A stretch of 64,000 bases of DNA from Aptenodytes patagonicus (lineage: Eukaryota > Chordata > Aves > Sphenisciformes > Spheniscidae), in contig NC_134950.1 in assembly GCF_965638725.1 (NCBI RefSeq), forward strand, positions 15,686,101 through 15,750,100. The letters are read 5' to 3'. Below the pieces are notes generated by a model that was not told the DNA's origin, made no database searches, and worked only from the letters and a program-made list of their open reading frames with translations. Shown in pieces: positions 28,016 to 40,700 of the stretch. Both the position numbers and the translations under genes were made by a program. Each line of letters opens with the position of its first letter. Position 1 is the stretch's first letter.

Positions 28016-31000
28016 ACGTATTAGCTCTGTACCTTGTTTGAACACCTTTCATTTATGCAGGAGGGACCTAGCATTTACAGGTTGCTTGTTTTGGTATTAG
28101 GAGTGGAAGTGTAACGATTTAGGTCTTTGAGAGATTTAAAGTTTCTATATGTAAATAGATTTCTCGCCATTAGGAAGGAAGAGTTATTCTACTGGCCGTA
28201 CTGTGGTTTTGTTCAAGCGTTCTATGCTAGGAATGTCTGTGCGGAAAATTAGGGGAGACTGTCTATAAAATGTGATTCATCTCCATGCCAGTCCCTTCTG
28301 AATGCCAGAACATATCCAGCTTGAATTCTTTTAGCTCTGCTGTTCCCTGGCTTCTAGAATTGCCTCTGCATGTGTGTATGTCAGTGCTTCTGAAGTTACG
28401 TGCTCCTGGTGGATCCGGACACTTGGATCCAAGGCTATAGAAGCAGTGCATCTCCCATGGAGTCACTCGGGTTACCTGCAGAGCTTACTACGGAGCCCGG
28501 GGTAACGAATTCTGTTCAACGTGGGCTGTCTCTGGGAGTTGAAGAACCAGCCTCGATGCAATAAGCTGAGTTACTCTGGGCTCCTCACAGAAGCGACTAT
28601 ACTGCTTTTGAGCCACCTGTGGAAGCAGTCGGGCTGACTTTGCTCGTGCTGTAAGCCTTGTGGGATGCAGGCTGGCCCGTGTTGAGCTAGCCTGGGCGTG
28701 TGCGTGTGTGTACAGCTTGCCTGCACTGGAAAGTAAGGACTTGATTTTTCATTCCTTTGGTTAAAGCCCTGTGAGTGAGAGAAGTGTGGGAACTCGGGTA
28801 CTCAGACTAGAATGAAAGGTAGTTTTTTCTGCCTTTTTCTTCTCTTCTATCAATAATCTAGGACATTTTTATCATCAGTTTTGCTCTTTGTAACACCGCT
28901 GATCAGCACTCATATGACAAGTTGATTTTGCACAAATGTATACTCCTGATGACACTAGATATAGTCTGAGGCAATGAATGCAAGTTCTGCTTCATAATGT
29001 ACAGGATTCGTTACTAGTTCTGAACATGGCCTGCAAGTAGCACTGACAGACTTACATTTCTTGGCAAGCAGGCTTCGCAGTAACATACTGATCAGCTGTT
29101 GAGTAAGGTCTAAGGAATGGTGATAGACAACGCGTTTGCGCTATATTTCTCCTGTATCTACAAGAAGTGTAGTTCCCTACTTGTTATTGTGCAGACAGAT
29201 GATGAGGTGCAGAAGGGCTATCTGTTGCACAGCATTTATTCTGTTTTCCCTACAACTACTGTTCTTCACAAAGATACTGGACTACTTAAAAAAAGTAGAG
29301 CATATGCATTTATTATAGTCCCTCTTCAAATAAATGTCTAAACAGTTTTAAAGGAATTAACCATAAGCATTCAGTTAGGTTTTTACTAGATAAGAAGCCA
29401 TTTTCCTAGCAGTTCAGTGAGTAACACCATCTACTTTTCAGAAACCAATCTTCTTGTGAGGGATTTAGATTTGATCGATAACATTACTGTAAAATGTATT
29501 CCTTGCTGCTTTACCATTCAGGCTGGAATGTCTCTAGTGTGTTTGGCTATAGCGTTACACTGCATCCGTGAGGGGAAGGAACTGCTGTGAATACCTCTCG
29601 GTGCTCCGTCTTCCCCACTGGCAGCAGGTTTGTTCTGTCTGCAAATCCTAAGTGTTCACATCGGTGACTACTATGCATGCCCTGCTTTCCAAATTACTCC
29701 TTTTTGGTGGGTGAAAAGGAAAACAGTTCATGAATCTAAGGAAATATTCCTGCAAGGAGATTCAGTTGTTGAATGAATTCCTGCCCTGCATGCCTGACCA
29801 CCTTGAAGACGTACTGCTCCAGCTCTCCCTCAAGAGAGCTCTGTTCTCATTCCAGCTGGGGCGGAAGGGAGGAAGTCAGGCAGGTAATGTTATCTACATC
29901 TGTAGGTTAAATAGCTTTCTGCTTCTGGGAAGGGTATGAGTAGAGAACTCTTCGTAATTCACAAGACATTTTATAAGGCAGGTTCTAACTTACCTTCAGC
30001 CAATACTTGTAGCTATCACTGGAACTCACGCTTCAGGATTTTAAACCAACTTGGTTAGCAACCTGACTGGTAGCTGTCACGCGCAACTGTGCTTCACGGG
30101 CTCTGTTGGAGGGTCAAGTATATGGTGTTAAGGATGTTGAGCTGTGCCCATCTTTTGTAGACACTAGATTGCCTTTTCTGCTTTGGTCTTTCCAGCTAAC
30201 GTGCTCCTACACCTGCAGATAAAGGAAGTCAAACTTCAAAGGTTTATTTTCCACTCTCTACTGTCATCTCACTGCCACGTGTGTCTGGTGGTACGTAACA
30301 GATTATTTTGCGGGGGGGGGGGAGTGGGGTTCTGGTAAGTTTTTCTGTTTCCAAAGCTCTCAAGTGTCCGCTACTTGTGGAATATATTTCCTCAAGTGGT
30401 TATCATGATCCTGCTTGTGCTTTTTCAGAGATTTTTTCTTCTGTTATACCTACAAGAATTGGCTAGGCTATATGCTGTGAACTTCTGCAAGATGAATATA
30501 TAGAAAAGCTAAAGGACCAGAAAACAGCTTGTCCCAACACAAGGAAGAAAGGACAATTCTTTCTGCATTTCTTGCTAACCTCTGAACGTCTGATAAAGCC
30601 ACCGGAGAGACAAGAACAGGAGGTAGAAAGAGGGAAGGTTTTTCTCTTGTTATTCTCACAGGAGCTGTTTTTACATTTGTTTTAGTTCAAAACATTTTCA
30701 TGTAGAGTCAAAAAAAATCCAAAAACTCAGCTAGGAGAAAATATTCATATTAGCCGAACACTAACGTTAATGTTGTGTTACAAGTGGAATTAAGTGCCAG
30801 AAACTTTCTGGGAGGACACACCCTCCGACTTCATTTGGCCCTAGCTATTCCCCAGCAGCCAGGAAGGATAGAAGAAGTAGTTTGGCTGTCATGAGCTAGG
30901 TCTCTACATGTTCTCCCTTCCCCAGCTCCCCTGCTTTTCTTGTTTGCCCAACTTTTGTTTTCAATAAAAACATTAAACATTATAACATAGCCTGAAACTA

Positions 31001-33302
31001 ACACTAAATAATTGAGGACTGTGTGGTTGACCTTTAATCATGGATGTTTATAAATGTTTGACATTGATCAAGAATACATGTGATGAGAAACACAGATCTG
31101 CTCATGACACTTGGTGTCCTTCTAGAGCAGATAGGGGTTTAAAGCCAGTAGCATTCTCCATGCAAGGACTCCTCTCTAAATTAAACTGTTCTGCTACTTT
31201 CTTGGAATGCTTTCCCCTCCCCTGCCTTGCAGTGCCCAGGTAGTGCTGGCAATTATTTGTACAATTTAGTTATCTAGGTTTGGGGATGGTGGGAACTGAT
31301 TCAGGGTAAAACCCACCAAAAGAAACATGTTTTTTTTCCTCTAGCTGGATCAATTCCTACATCCTGCACACTGGGCAGCCATACAGAAACTTGTGCCAGC
31401 ATAACACAAGAAGCACCAGGCAGGAGAATAGAGAAGGGAAGGGGTGAGGATTGCTTTTTTGGATGGCTGTGCCAACTTTGCATGTGTGTTAAATCAGTCT
31501 AAGAAAATTATTCACAGTAATGCTGTTTCAATTCAGGAGTCCCAGCTCTGGCTAGAACTGGTGGATTGGCATGTTTATCATCAACTTGCACACCAGTATT
31601 AATATTCTGCTTTTCTAATGCAGAAGTTGAATGTTCTCCCTCAAATCGAGTATTTCTGTGACAGAGCTCAAGTCCAGGCTCTGCCAGAGGATGTGTCTGC
31701 ACTAGCTTTCTGTTCATTTTGTGAAAGTTAATATATCCAGTCCTCGTGTTACTTGAGAGTAAGCCAGAATTAGTCAACATACGCTTCACAGGCAGCATGT
31801 ACCACACATCGCAGTGATTTTAGGTCTGAAACAAAGGGATTGGGATACCATAAACCATTCCATCGCTGAGCATTTTTGCAGAAAAGTTCAGCTAAATTTG
31901 GTTTTGTACAAATTAAGCTGCTTCTCGTATTTCTTGACTATGGGACTAATCTCCAAAACAAAAGAAATGCTGATGTTTAAGGAATAAGAAACCACAGTCA
32001 ATGTGAGAAAAAAGAGGAGAAAGCAGCTTAGCATTTGGATTGAAAAGCCAAATTGGATGCTTAACTTAGGAATGTTTCCCTGATTGGTCAAATAACTGAT
32101 AGGAGACCCTGAAAAGAAACTAAATGTACCATTTTGCGTTTTGCAATTACATGAATGCAAACTTGTAGCTAGTCTTCATGATGCTGAAGGAGGCAGCAAT
32201 GAGCCAGAAAAGGCATGAAAAAGTTTGTTATGGTGGCAGCTGCTTAGCAACACAAGCTGCAGGTTTTCCTTGATCATTTCTCAAGACTGAAATAAGTGCA
32301 GAAGACACCGGGTGCTTCCAGTGCTGTTTCATCTTCACATCTGTCAGAAGCAGTTCCAGTTCATTATTTGTAGCAGGCTGCTCCCCGCAGTGTGAATTTG
32401 GGCTGGGATCTCTGTTGCCTTCGCCACCGAGCCTGTGGAATTACAGGGAGGCGATGTTCGGAGCTAAGCAGATAGCCCTAATACTAAAAAGGTTTAAAAC
32501 CAAGCCCAAGGAGACCAGACCCACCACATGCGGGAGGAATGTATCAGGAATACTTAAACCACCCTTCACGTCAGCAGCAAAGCCACCGTCATTCCCCTCT
32601 CTTGCTCGTGCTGTTCCCTTGGCAGGGGTGACATGACCATCAGAGCGTTGCAGGTGTTCAGCGGGTTTTACTGATTACCAAGAAGCTGCTTTTGATGAGG
32701 CACAACTGAGCAAGCAGCTCTGTCTCGGTGCACACAACTGCGGAGGAAGTTTTCAATGCAGCTCGTACTCCCTGTCCTGATTGCCAAGAGCTGTTCCCTG
32801 GAGGGCAGATGCAGATCGCTCCCAACATGCAGAGCCGGGGGAAGAGGAGGCTGAGCCTACCTCAGAGAGGAGCGTTAGGTCTAGCTAGATAGGTACACAT
32901 ATAACCTTACCTAAAATTATTTGCATTTATGGCAGACTTTGTTCTTACGACTCAGTAACACCGTTTCTGTTATGAAAAGGCCCTTCTGGTTCAGTGTGAT
33001 GTGCAGATCATTCATGCCCTGAGGGAAATACAGCGGGCACCAAATCCAGCCAAATGGGCTGGGCATACATATAGTGGAGCCTGAGGCTGGACTAAAAGTG
33101 AGAGGACTGTGGGTTTTCATCTCCAACAAGGTGGAGGCATAAGGTCTGCCAGCTGTGGAGGTGGATTCAGCAGGATGAGAGCCAGGGCCTGCAGCTCGGC
33201 TGCTTCTGTAACCATGACACCTACCTGAATGTTATTCCAGGAGCCAGCACAAGGACAAAGTTACACACGCATCATTTCTGAGTACACAGGGAAAAACCTT
33301 GG
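28016..33302. other. Intergenic DNA, no gene seen
   Basis: Between the RAD21 poly-A site and LTR copy 2. Open frames are below 100 codons and show no recognised domain. An 11-G run lies near 30312. No RNA gene or transposon was identified. Confidence 0.6.
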
Positions 33303-33896
33303 TGTTGTGGTTTAACCCCAGCTGGCAACTAAGCACCACGCAGCCGCTCGCTCACTCCCCTCACAGTGGGATGGGGGAGAGAATTGGAAGAGTAAAAGTG
33401 AGAAAACTCATGGGTTGAGATAAAGACAGTTTAATAGGTAAAGCAAAAGCCGCGCACGCAAGCAAAGCAAAACAAGGAATTCATCCACCACTTCCCATCG
33501 GCAGGCAGGTGTTCAGCCATCTCCAGGAAAGCAGGGCTCCATCACACGTAACGGTTACTTGGGAAGACAAACGCCATCACTCCAAACGTCCCCCCCTTCC
33601 TTCTTCTTCCCCCAGCTTTATATGCTGAGCATGACGTCATATGGTGTGGAACATCCCTTTGGTCAGTTGGGGTCAGCTGTCCCGGCTGTGTCCCCTCCCA
33701 GCTTCTTGTGCACCCCCAGCACTCGCTGGTGGGGTGGTGTGAGAAGCAGAAAAGGCCTTGACTCTGTGTCAGCACTGCTCAGCAGTAACGAAAACATTCC
33801 TGTGTTATCAACACCGTTTCCAGCACAAATCCAAAACACAGCCCCATACTAGCTACTGTGAAGAAAATTAACTCTACCCCAGCCAAAACCAGCACA
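33303..33896 (-). mobile_element. Solo LTR, ERVL-like, copy 2
   Basis: 594-bp LTR with TG...CA ends and a perfect 5-bp target duplication, CTTGG at 33298-33302 and 33897-33901. Read on the minus strand it has a perfect CRE (TGACGTCA, 33632-33639), an ATATAAA TATA box (33617-33623) and ATTAAA (33430-33435). It is the fullest of the three copies. It is not paired with copy 1, because their target duplications differ. Confidence 0.95.
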
Positions 33897-36800
33897 CTTG
33901 GCCTGAGTGTTCTTTTGCCCAAAGGGAAAATGGATGCCCTTATGCTGCAGCCCCAAGTCTGGTACTCAACTGTGAGCTGCCAAGAGCTCCCTGACAGCCT
34001 TGGACCCAGGGTTTGCCTCCTCCATAGGAGCTGACATTTTCCTGAGGGATGCACTATGCAAGGACATGTGTGTAAACACTCCTCCGAGAACGGCTCACGG
34101 CCAGTCACCTGGCCTTTGAAGTGCCCACTCTCCTTCCTCTCCAGTAGAGGATTTTCCCAGCCTTTCCTACTAGAAAGCCCGATCGTGGCTAACCAGGGGG
34201 AAGCCCATGTGAGAAAACCCCATGAAGATGACTGAGGTGTGTGCCCTGCCATTTCACTCCTACCTCATGTACGTTGCAGCTGCAGAGGAAAGCCAATACT
34301 CTGTTCCCCATCACAGCACGACCTGCCAGAGGCAGAGGTGACGAGTAAGGTGGGGAGAGCATCTCTCACCAGGAGCCTCACAGTTAGGACAGAGTCCTTG
34401 CACCCGAGTCACTGATGCACAATCAGGTCTTCATCACTTGGGTAAGACTTAGACGAGGGTACTAGGACATGGCCCATGGCAAGGGACAAAACAGATGTCT
34501 TTATGCTTTATAGTAGGAATGTGAAAACAATGCGATGTTTAAGCAGAAATTAAGCTGGTTTCACCTGAATGTTACACAGATGTGAGTAACGAATGCTCGT
34601 CCATGACTCTTTTCCACCTACTCCAATGGAGAGGTACCAAGTTAGCACCAGGTTTTAAATCCAAAGAGGTAACTTAAAATGTTACAGTAAATTTGGGACT
34701 GGCATTTAAAGCAAAAAATAATGTTTTATGGTCGTTGGACTAGCCTGCTACAAAAACTGTATGTTATTTGAAAACTGCAGCTTCTAATTAATGCTGTCCA
34801 AAATAATTCTGTTCCGAATACAGGATAGAGAAATCCAGTTTAACCGAAAGGTACAGGTAGCAGTGAGGCATTACATTTATGAAGTTTGATTGCAGAACTA
34901 ATTGGCTCATAATCTGACAAATCATCACTACAATACATATTCTGCATGTGTTTAAAACACATCCTCCTATAATGAGCTTCTAGATCCCAGTTAAATGTAG
35001 TAGAAGTAGCTAGCATTTAAAATAATCCCTTACAAACTGTAATTTCTCCATATTGTTTTCCTCCAATCAGCTAAATTAGATCTTCTTTTTCAGGCTTAGG
35101 GTTTAGAAGCACAATAAAGTCCAGTAGGCATGAGTTCTTGATGAAAGCCATGTACAGGTGCGCAAAAGGCCAAGAAAAAAAGATTTAAAGGAGTTAATTT
35201 CCTGCTGACTGAATGATGTGTGTGAGGTCACGTGTATTTATCTTCCATCGTGACTCCATATTTCCTTCTGGAGGGGAAGGAAACTTGTCTTCATGGCATT
35301 TCTGTGCTGATATTTTAATTTTAGAGGACCACACTGTAAAAGAAGGACCAAGAATCTAAGCAGTCCAGAGAAGGATCTTAAATTCTTGAAATATTTAAAG
35401 TAATATGAGGTGGAAACAGTCCACAGAAAAATGTCATCAGCTACCTGCTACCAACCTAAATATCTGTCTGCACCGCCACTGAGGACTGAGCTAACCTACT
35501 CCCTCCATGCCTGGATTGGTCTCACAGAGCCAGAAACCCTTCTCGGAAAAAGTCTTTCTCAGAAATCACATTCCTGAATATTCTTTTCATGAGTCTGCAA
35601 CTGTAGTCACTTGGCTCTCAGTTATTTTTCTTCAGCGTTGGCAATTTTTCTCTCAAGTGTTCATCTGGCTCTGTTTTGCTTAATCGTGATGTCTCCCAAA
35701 GGTCTGCACTAATGAGTTTCTGCATTCATACCATATGCTTTCTTTGCCATGGAGAAGTTTAGTTGTATAGAAAACAGATTTTGAGACTCTTTCTATTCCC
35801 TTCCTCTTCTATCCTGAAATCTGAAAGGTCTTCTGGGCAGAAAAGGCTTCTTGGGTCCCTTCACCCTGCTAGTTAGAATCAGACCACATCTTAACAATGC
35901 TCCCGTGTAATTTAGATACGTGGCAAAACTTTGAAAGTAATTGTCCAGTTCCTTCTTGATTTGGATTTAGGTTAACTAGCTTTTTTTGAGCCTTCATTTG
36001 AAATCCCAGAGGCCAAGGTCATCCACACACTCAAAAACTGGTGGCAACTCCGAGCGACAAGAGACACCAGCTTCCTATCGAAAGGGCTGCGCTTCTCAGG
36101 GCAGCATTTACAGCCAGGCAGGACGGGGAAGGACTGCTTCTGAGCAAGGGGAGGTTTCAGAAGGTTTTACGAGGCTTGGGATAGCTAGAAGATCAGCACT
36201 GGAGCACAAACCTCCCAGGAAGGGCCAAGCCAGCTGCCCTGGAGGTAATCACAGCTAGCAAAGGGAATCACCCAAACTACTCAACTGATAAAAACAACCC
36301 GTAAGAGCTAAATATCCCAGACAGAGAATATAAAATCTCATTTAAAATTAACCAGTTAGGAAACAGCCCAGCAGGGAATGTTCTTTACAAGAAAGTCCTT
36401 GGAGGACTATTATTCCCACCCTTTCTGGCAATTGCTCTCTCTCCACTCCAATAAATTCCCATTCCAGGGCACTTCTGGCACAGATCTGCTATCAATAGCA
36501 ACTCTTAGTTTAGCGAAGCATCACAAATCCAGCTCCAGTAGCATAACAGAGTTCCCTCCTGCATTTTCCCCATATGAATCACTTTGTTTCTAGTTTTGTA
36601 GATGCAATGGAAGCGGCGTTCAAATAGCATTCCACTTTTTCAGATTGTCCATCAAGTTGAAAGTGTACGTGAGTGTTGTTTGCTAATCTAGGTCCATGCA
36701 CGGCCTGTTCCCTGGTACAAAATGCTATCGGCTGGCTGGAACGTAGGGACATATGGAAGAACCTGGTGCTTTTGGTCCTAAGAGAAGCAGCAGGAAGGAA

Positions 36801-37560
36801 GACGGCTCACTCCAATACAGCTGTGTCAGGAAACCTCCTGGGGAGGGAGCCATTCAGGCACTGTCCTTGTGTGAAGTATGGGAAGATGTTGACTGTCCTG
36901 AAGGATGGAGACAAGGACAGTGGCGTTGCTGTACGCTGGGGCTGGAGGGGAACTGGGCAGAGGAGTTCGTATTGGTGAGCATTGGAACACATGGCAGAAT
37001 AGATTTGTTCAGAAGAATTTTGGGGAGCAACAGCAGTTTTGCTACAGTCAAGGAACTTCTTAGACTTTTTTTTTAAGGCACCAGATTAACAACAGTATCA
37101 CCCCCTGATATCCTTCAGAAAGAGACTATTTTCTTTTTCTGGAGGCTGTCATTTCTCACCCTGTTTGTTACTGGAGGCTCAGGCAGGTCTGATGCGCTTT
37201 GTCACTGTCCCAGAGCAGCATCCGGGATAGCCAACCTCCTTAGCAGTGGTGCCAATTATAGCCCATGACAGGGTTGTTCTGGACCTACCTTTGCGTCCCT
37301 TCGTGGCGCTGAGATGGATATCTCAGACCCTCTTGGTTATGAGAGTCTCATCTAAGTAAGAGACTCACCACAGCTGAAGTTCACTGTGCTGTCCTGCCCT
37401 CTCTGCTTTGCAAGTCTGCTGGCAAGTAAGAGGAGCGTTAACACCAGTGGATGGCATTTTACTCTGAGACATTAACTAACTTTCAGGCAATGGTATCAAA
37501 TCTTAGCCGATTATCTAGGCATTGCCAGAAGAGCAGAAGACAAAACTGTGCTTATGTCAT
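33897..37560. other. Intergenic DNA, no gene seen
   Basis: Between LTR copy 2 and a CR1 fragment. Short open frames only (largest 157 codons at 33779-34252 on the minus strand, which starts in unique DNA and reads into the LTR). I recognise no protein domain, RNA gene or further repeat. Confidence 0.55.
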
Positions 37561-37792
37561 AGAATCATAGAATCATAGAATCATTAAGGTTGGAAAAGAC
37601 CTCTAAGATCATCGAGTCCAACCGTCGACCCAACACCACCATGCCCACTAAACCATGTCCCTAAGCGCCACATCTACACGTCTTTTAAATACCTCCAGGG
37701 ATGGGGACTCCACCACTTCCCTGGGCAGCCTGTTCCAATGTTTAACCACTCTTTCAGTAAAGACATTTTTCCTTACATCCAGTTCCAGTTTG
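37561..37792 (-). mobile_element. CR1 LINE 3' fragment
   Basis: Same subfamily as the intron-1 copy: three units of the tail repeat (ATAGAATC) begin the plus-strand sequence, followed by the near-identical 3' UTR and the last codons of ORF2. It is 5'-truncated at about 37792 after roughly 230 bases. No target duplication is expected for this family. Confidence 0.93.
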
Positions 37793-40700
37793 TCTGCTGA
37801 AGTTACTGCTGCTACATTATTTTGCAGCTTTTGAGATTTTTGCCCAGGTGTTTGTCATATGTATTTTTTCAGTTACCATGGATTTTCTAATTGTCTAGTT
37901 TTGTTTTCTTTTGTCTGGTTTTACAGACAATTCCCAGTGCTCAGGATGCTTTCATGTAAACACTGGGCTTACCTGTAGGATGTCCCTTGATAAACTTGAC
38001 TATCAGTTATACAAGCTCACATTTTTCACAAGCTGGCCAGACTTCTTGAAGCAGACTAAAGTATGTGGCATTAATGTGTGGGAAGAGACAATCTACTTTT
38101 ATATCCATTTTCAATAAAACACAATTTTCTCTGAAAGATCTGCCTAAAACCTTTGTCTCCCAACTTGAAATATATTTCTGAAAGTAATAAAATTTTCCAT
38201 TACACCAGCAAAGTAGATAATAAATTTTATTTCTCTAAGTATCAGAACTTCCATTCCCTTGAGGGATATCTTCTGTGTATCTTTGCAAACTTGATAAATG
38301 AAGTACAATGAATCCAACTGATGTCCCACCTTCAGACCAGGTTTATTATAAAACAGGGGAAAAAGAATGTTCCTGCAGTAAATAGAATCAGAAAAAAAAT
38401 CTCCCTGTGTTCTTAGCATACTTGGAAATTTCTGGCAAAAATTATGACAAGGTGTTTTACTCCTGTATGTGCACGTAACTGTAAGGGCAGCTTGCTGTAT
38501 ACTTCACTCATTTAGAGAAAACATCTCTGTGACGGATGACACAACTATGTAAAAAATAACAGAGCCTGGTGATAAATTCATTATTGTGGCTTTGACCCAT
38601 TGTCTTTCTAATACTCCATCTCCTCGGGACTTTCTCATTTCAGGTGTCCTAGCCTTCTCAGCTGTGGCTCTGTCTTCCTCTATTTCTTTTTCTTTTCCTT
38701 TTTATTTTCCTTTATTAAATTGAAACTACAGGGCAAATGTTTCATTCTCTTCATTCAGGTATGGAGATCTCACCTGCTCTAGGCCAAAGGCAGGTGAAAG
38801 TCTATCCAATACTAGTGGAAACTTTGCTACATGAACAAAAAAAATCACTTTGGGAAAGTGTGGCATCTTGTCACATGAAGCAAAAAATGGCTGAAATGCC
38901 AGTGCTGTTGAAGCAAGTGAAAATTTCCCGATGGATTTCAGTGAAGTCGGGACTTCGGTCGTGGAGTTTGGGACCATGGAGCTGGGCTGTCTGGGGTGAC
39001 ACTCCGTGGTCTTGGCCAGAAACGCCGGTGATGAAGTCACACAGGAGCTGGTGCTGTGTCACTGCTGTGTTACTGCTCACTCTCGCTCACCACCAGCGCT
39101 GTGACAAACAGAAATGGTGTTGTGGAAAGGTGGTCTTCATCACCTCATGGGAAGATGTGACCCTCTGCAACGAAGCGCTGTGGTCACCCCAGAGGACTAT
39201 GCTGGGCTGGCGTCGGCCACTCCTTCACTCTGTCCTTATTCCTTATGCTGAGAGAACACAAATAACACTCAAACATTATCATTATGAGGGCATTGGCCAG
39301 TTTGGTGAGTTAACCTACATGCTGCCCTCTTGCTTTAGCTGGCAGGGGAGAAGGGAGTCTGAGCAGAGACCTCCTCATCTGACTTACCATCCACGCCGTG
39401 ACCACTACTGGGGACAGGAGCAGAGAGAGGTACCTCCTTCCCCTGAAATATAAACCTACCAAACACTACAAATGACTGGTGAAATTAAAACCACAGTCCA
39501 GGGAAAGAAGATAGCCTCTTGATTTTTTGCAGGTTGAACAAGATAGATGGAAGCGATGGTGTCTTTCGGGGCTCGAGAGACATGGGCAAACTGCCTGTCT
39601 CGGTACAAGCTGCTCGCTGGCTGAAGGGAGTTAGGCAGAGCATCGGCTGCCGGGCAAGTATCACAGTTCAATACTGATCACTAGTCTGTTATTTTCTTTT
39701 CCTGTTTTGTTGTAGCCGTTGTCTGCTAGTTGTTTCCATGCCCAGTTAAAATCTTCATGGTCATTCTCCTCTCAAGGTGTTTGGTGTGGTGAAGGCAGGT
39801 GAGGAGGGCACGTGCTGTAACAGTAGCCTGTCTTTGAATCCTGCAATTCAGATTTCTTCTAATCAGGGTGCCCTGCTCAACAGGTACCTTGAAAAAACTC
39901 TTGTAGGAAGTGGATGTGGCTGCTGTCAAAGAACAAGAATTCAGATGGGATGTTCGATCCCTCATCAAAATAACCTTAGACAAAATTGCATCTTCCTTGG
40001 ACAACGCTTCCATCCAGATATGGCAGCAACCTAGGTACGGTGGAGCTCTCTGATGCCCTCTGAGTGTATCTCATTCTCCCCCCTCTTTGCCAGAAGCAAA
40101 AAGAAAATGCTCTTGATGTTGAATAAACTACCCTGATAGACAGACACCTGACCTATGTAGTGGTCAGTCTGGTGACCAGACACATTCCTGGAAGAAGACT
40201 CCCAGATATCTGGGATATCTTGTCCTACCCAAATCTGCAGGCACCCAGCCCTGGCTGTTGTTGAAAGCACGATACTAGACCGAATAGACCCTGTGTTTCA
40301 TCTCCTGCTCTTAAAATCCCACTACCTTCTTGAAACCCATCCTGCCCACCTCCTCCTTCCAAGCTCCAACTGGCACAATGGATCCTGCTTCCTAGCACCA
40401 AGCCAGGGCTGGCAAAGCATTCATGTCTGATGGAAATGGCAGTTTCATTATTCCTAAAATGATTTGCTGAACTTGAAATAGGAGTGCTTGGCACAGAAAG
40501 GTGCATAGCAGATACCACAGACCAGCCAAAGAGTTTGGGAATACCTCATACCTACTAAGAGGTACAGCCAGAAAAAAAGCCACTCGTTTCCCTCTAAAAT
40601 GTCCCTCTGTGTGCAGGTAACAAGGATATACAGCCTGAATTGTGATAGTAGTTGGAAATGTTTTAAAATCCATTTGCAGGTCACATCTAGCAGGCAGGCA

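Noticed and set aside
33542-33852. Open frames of 77-97 codons on both strands within LTR copy 2
   Set aside because: They are LTR sequence; similar frames occur in copies 1 and 3 and encode nothing recognisable.
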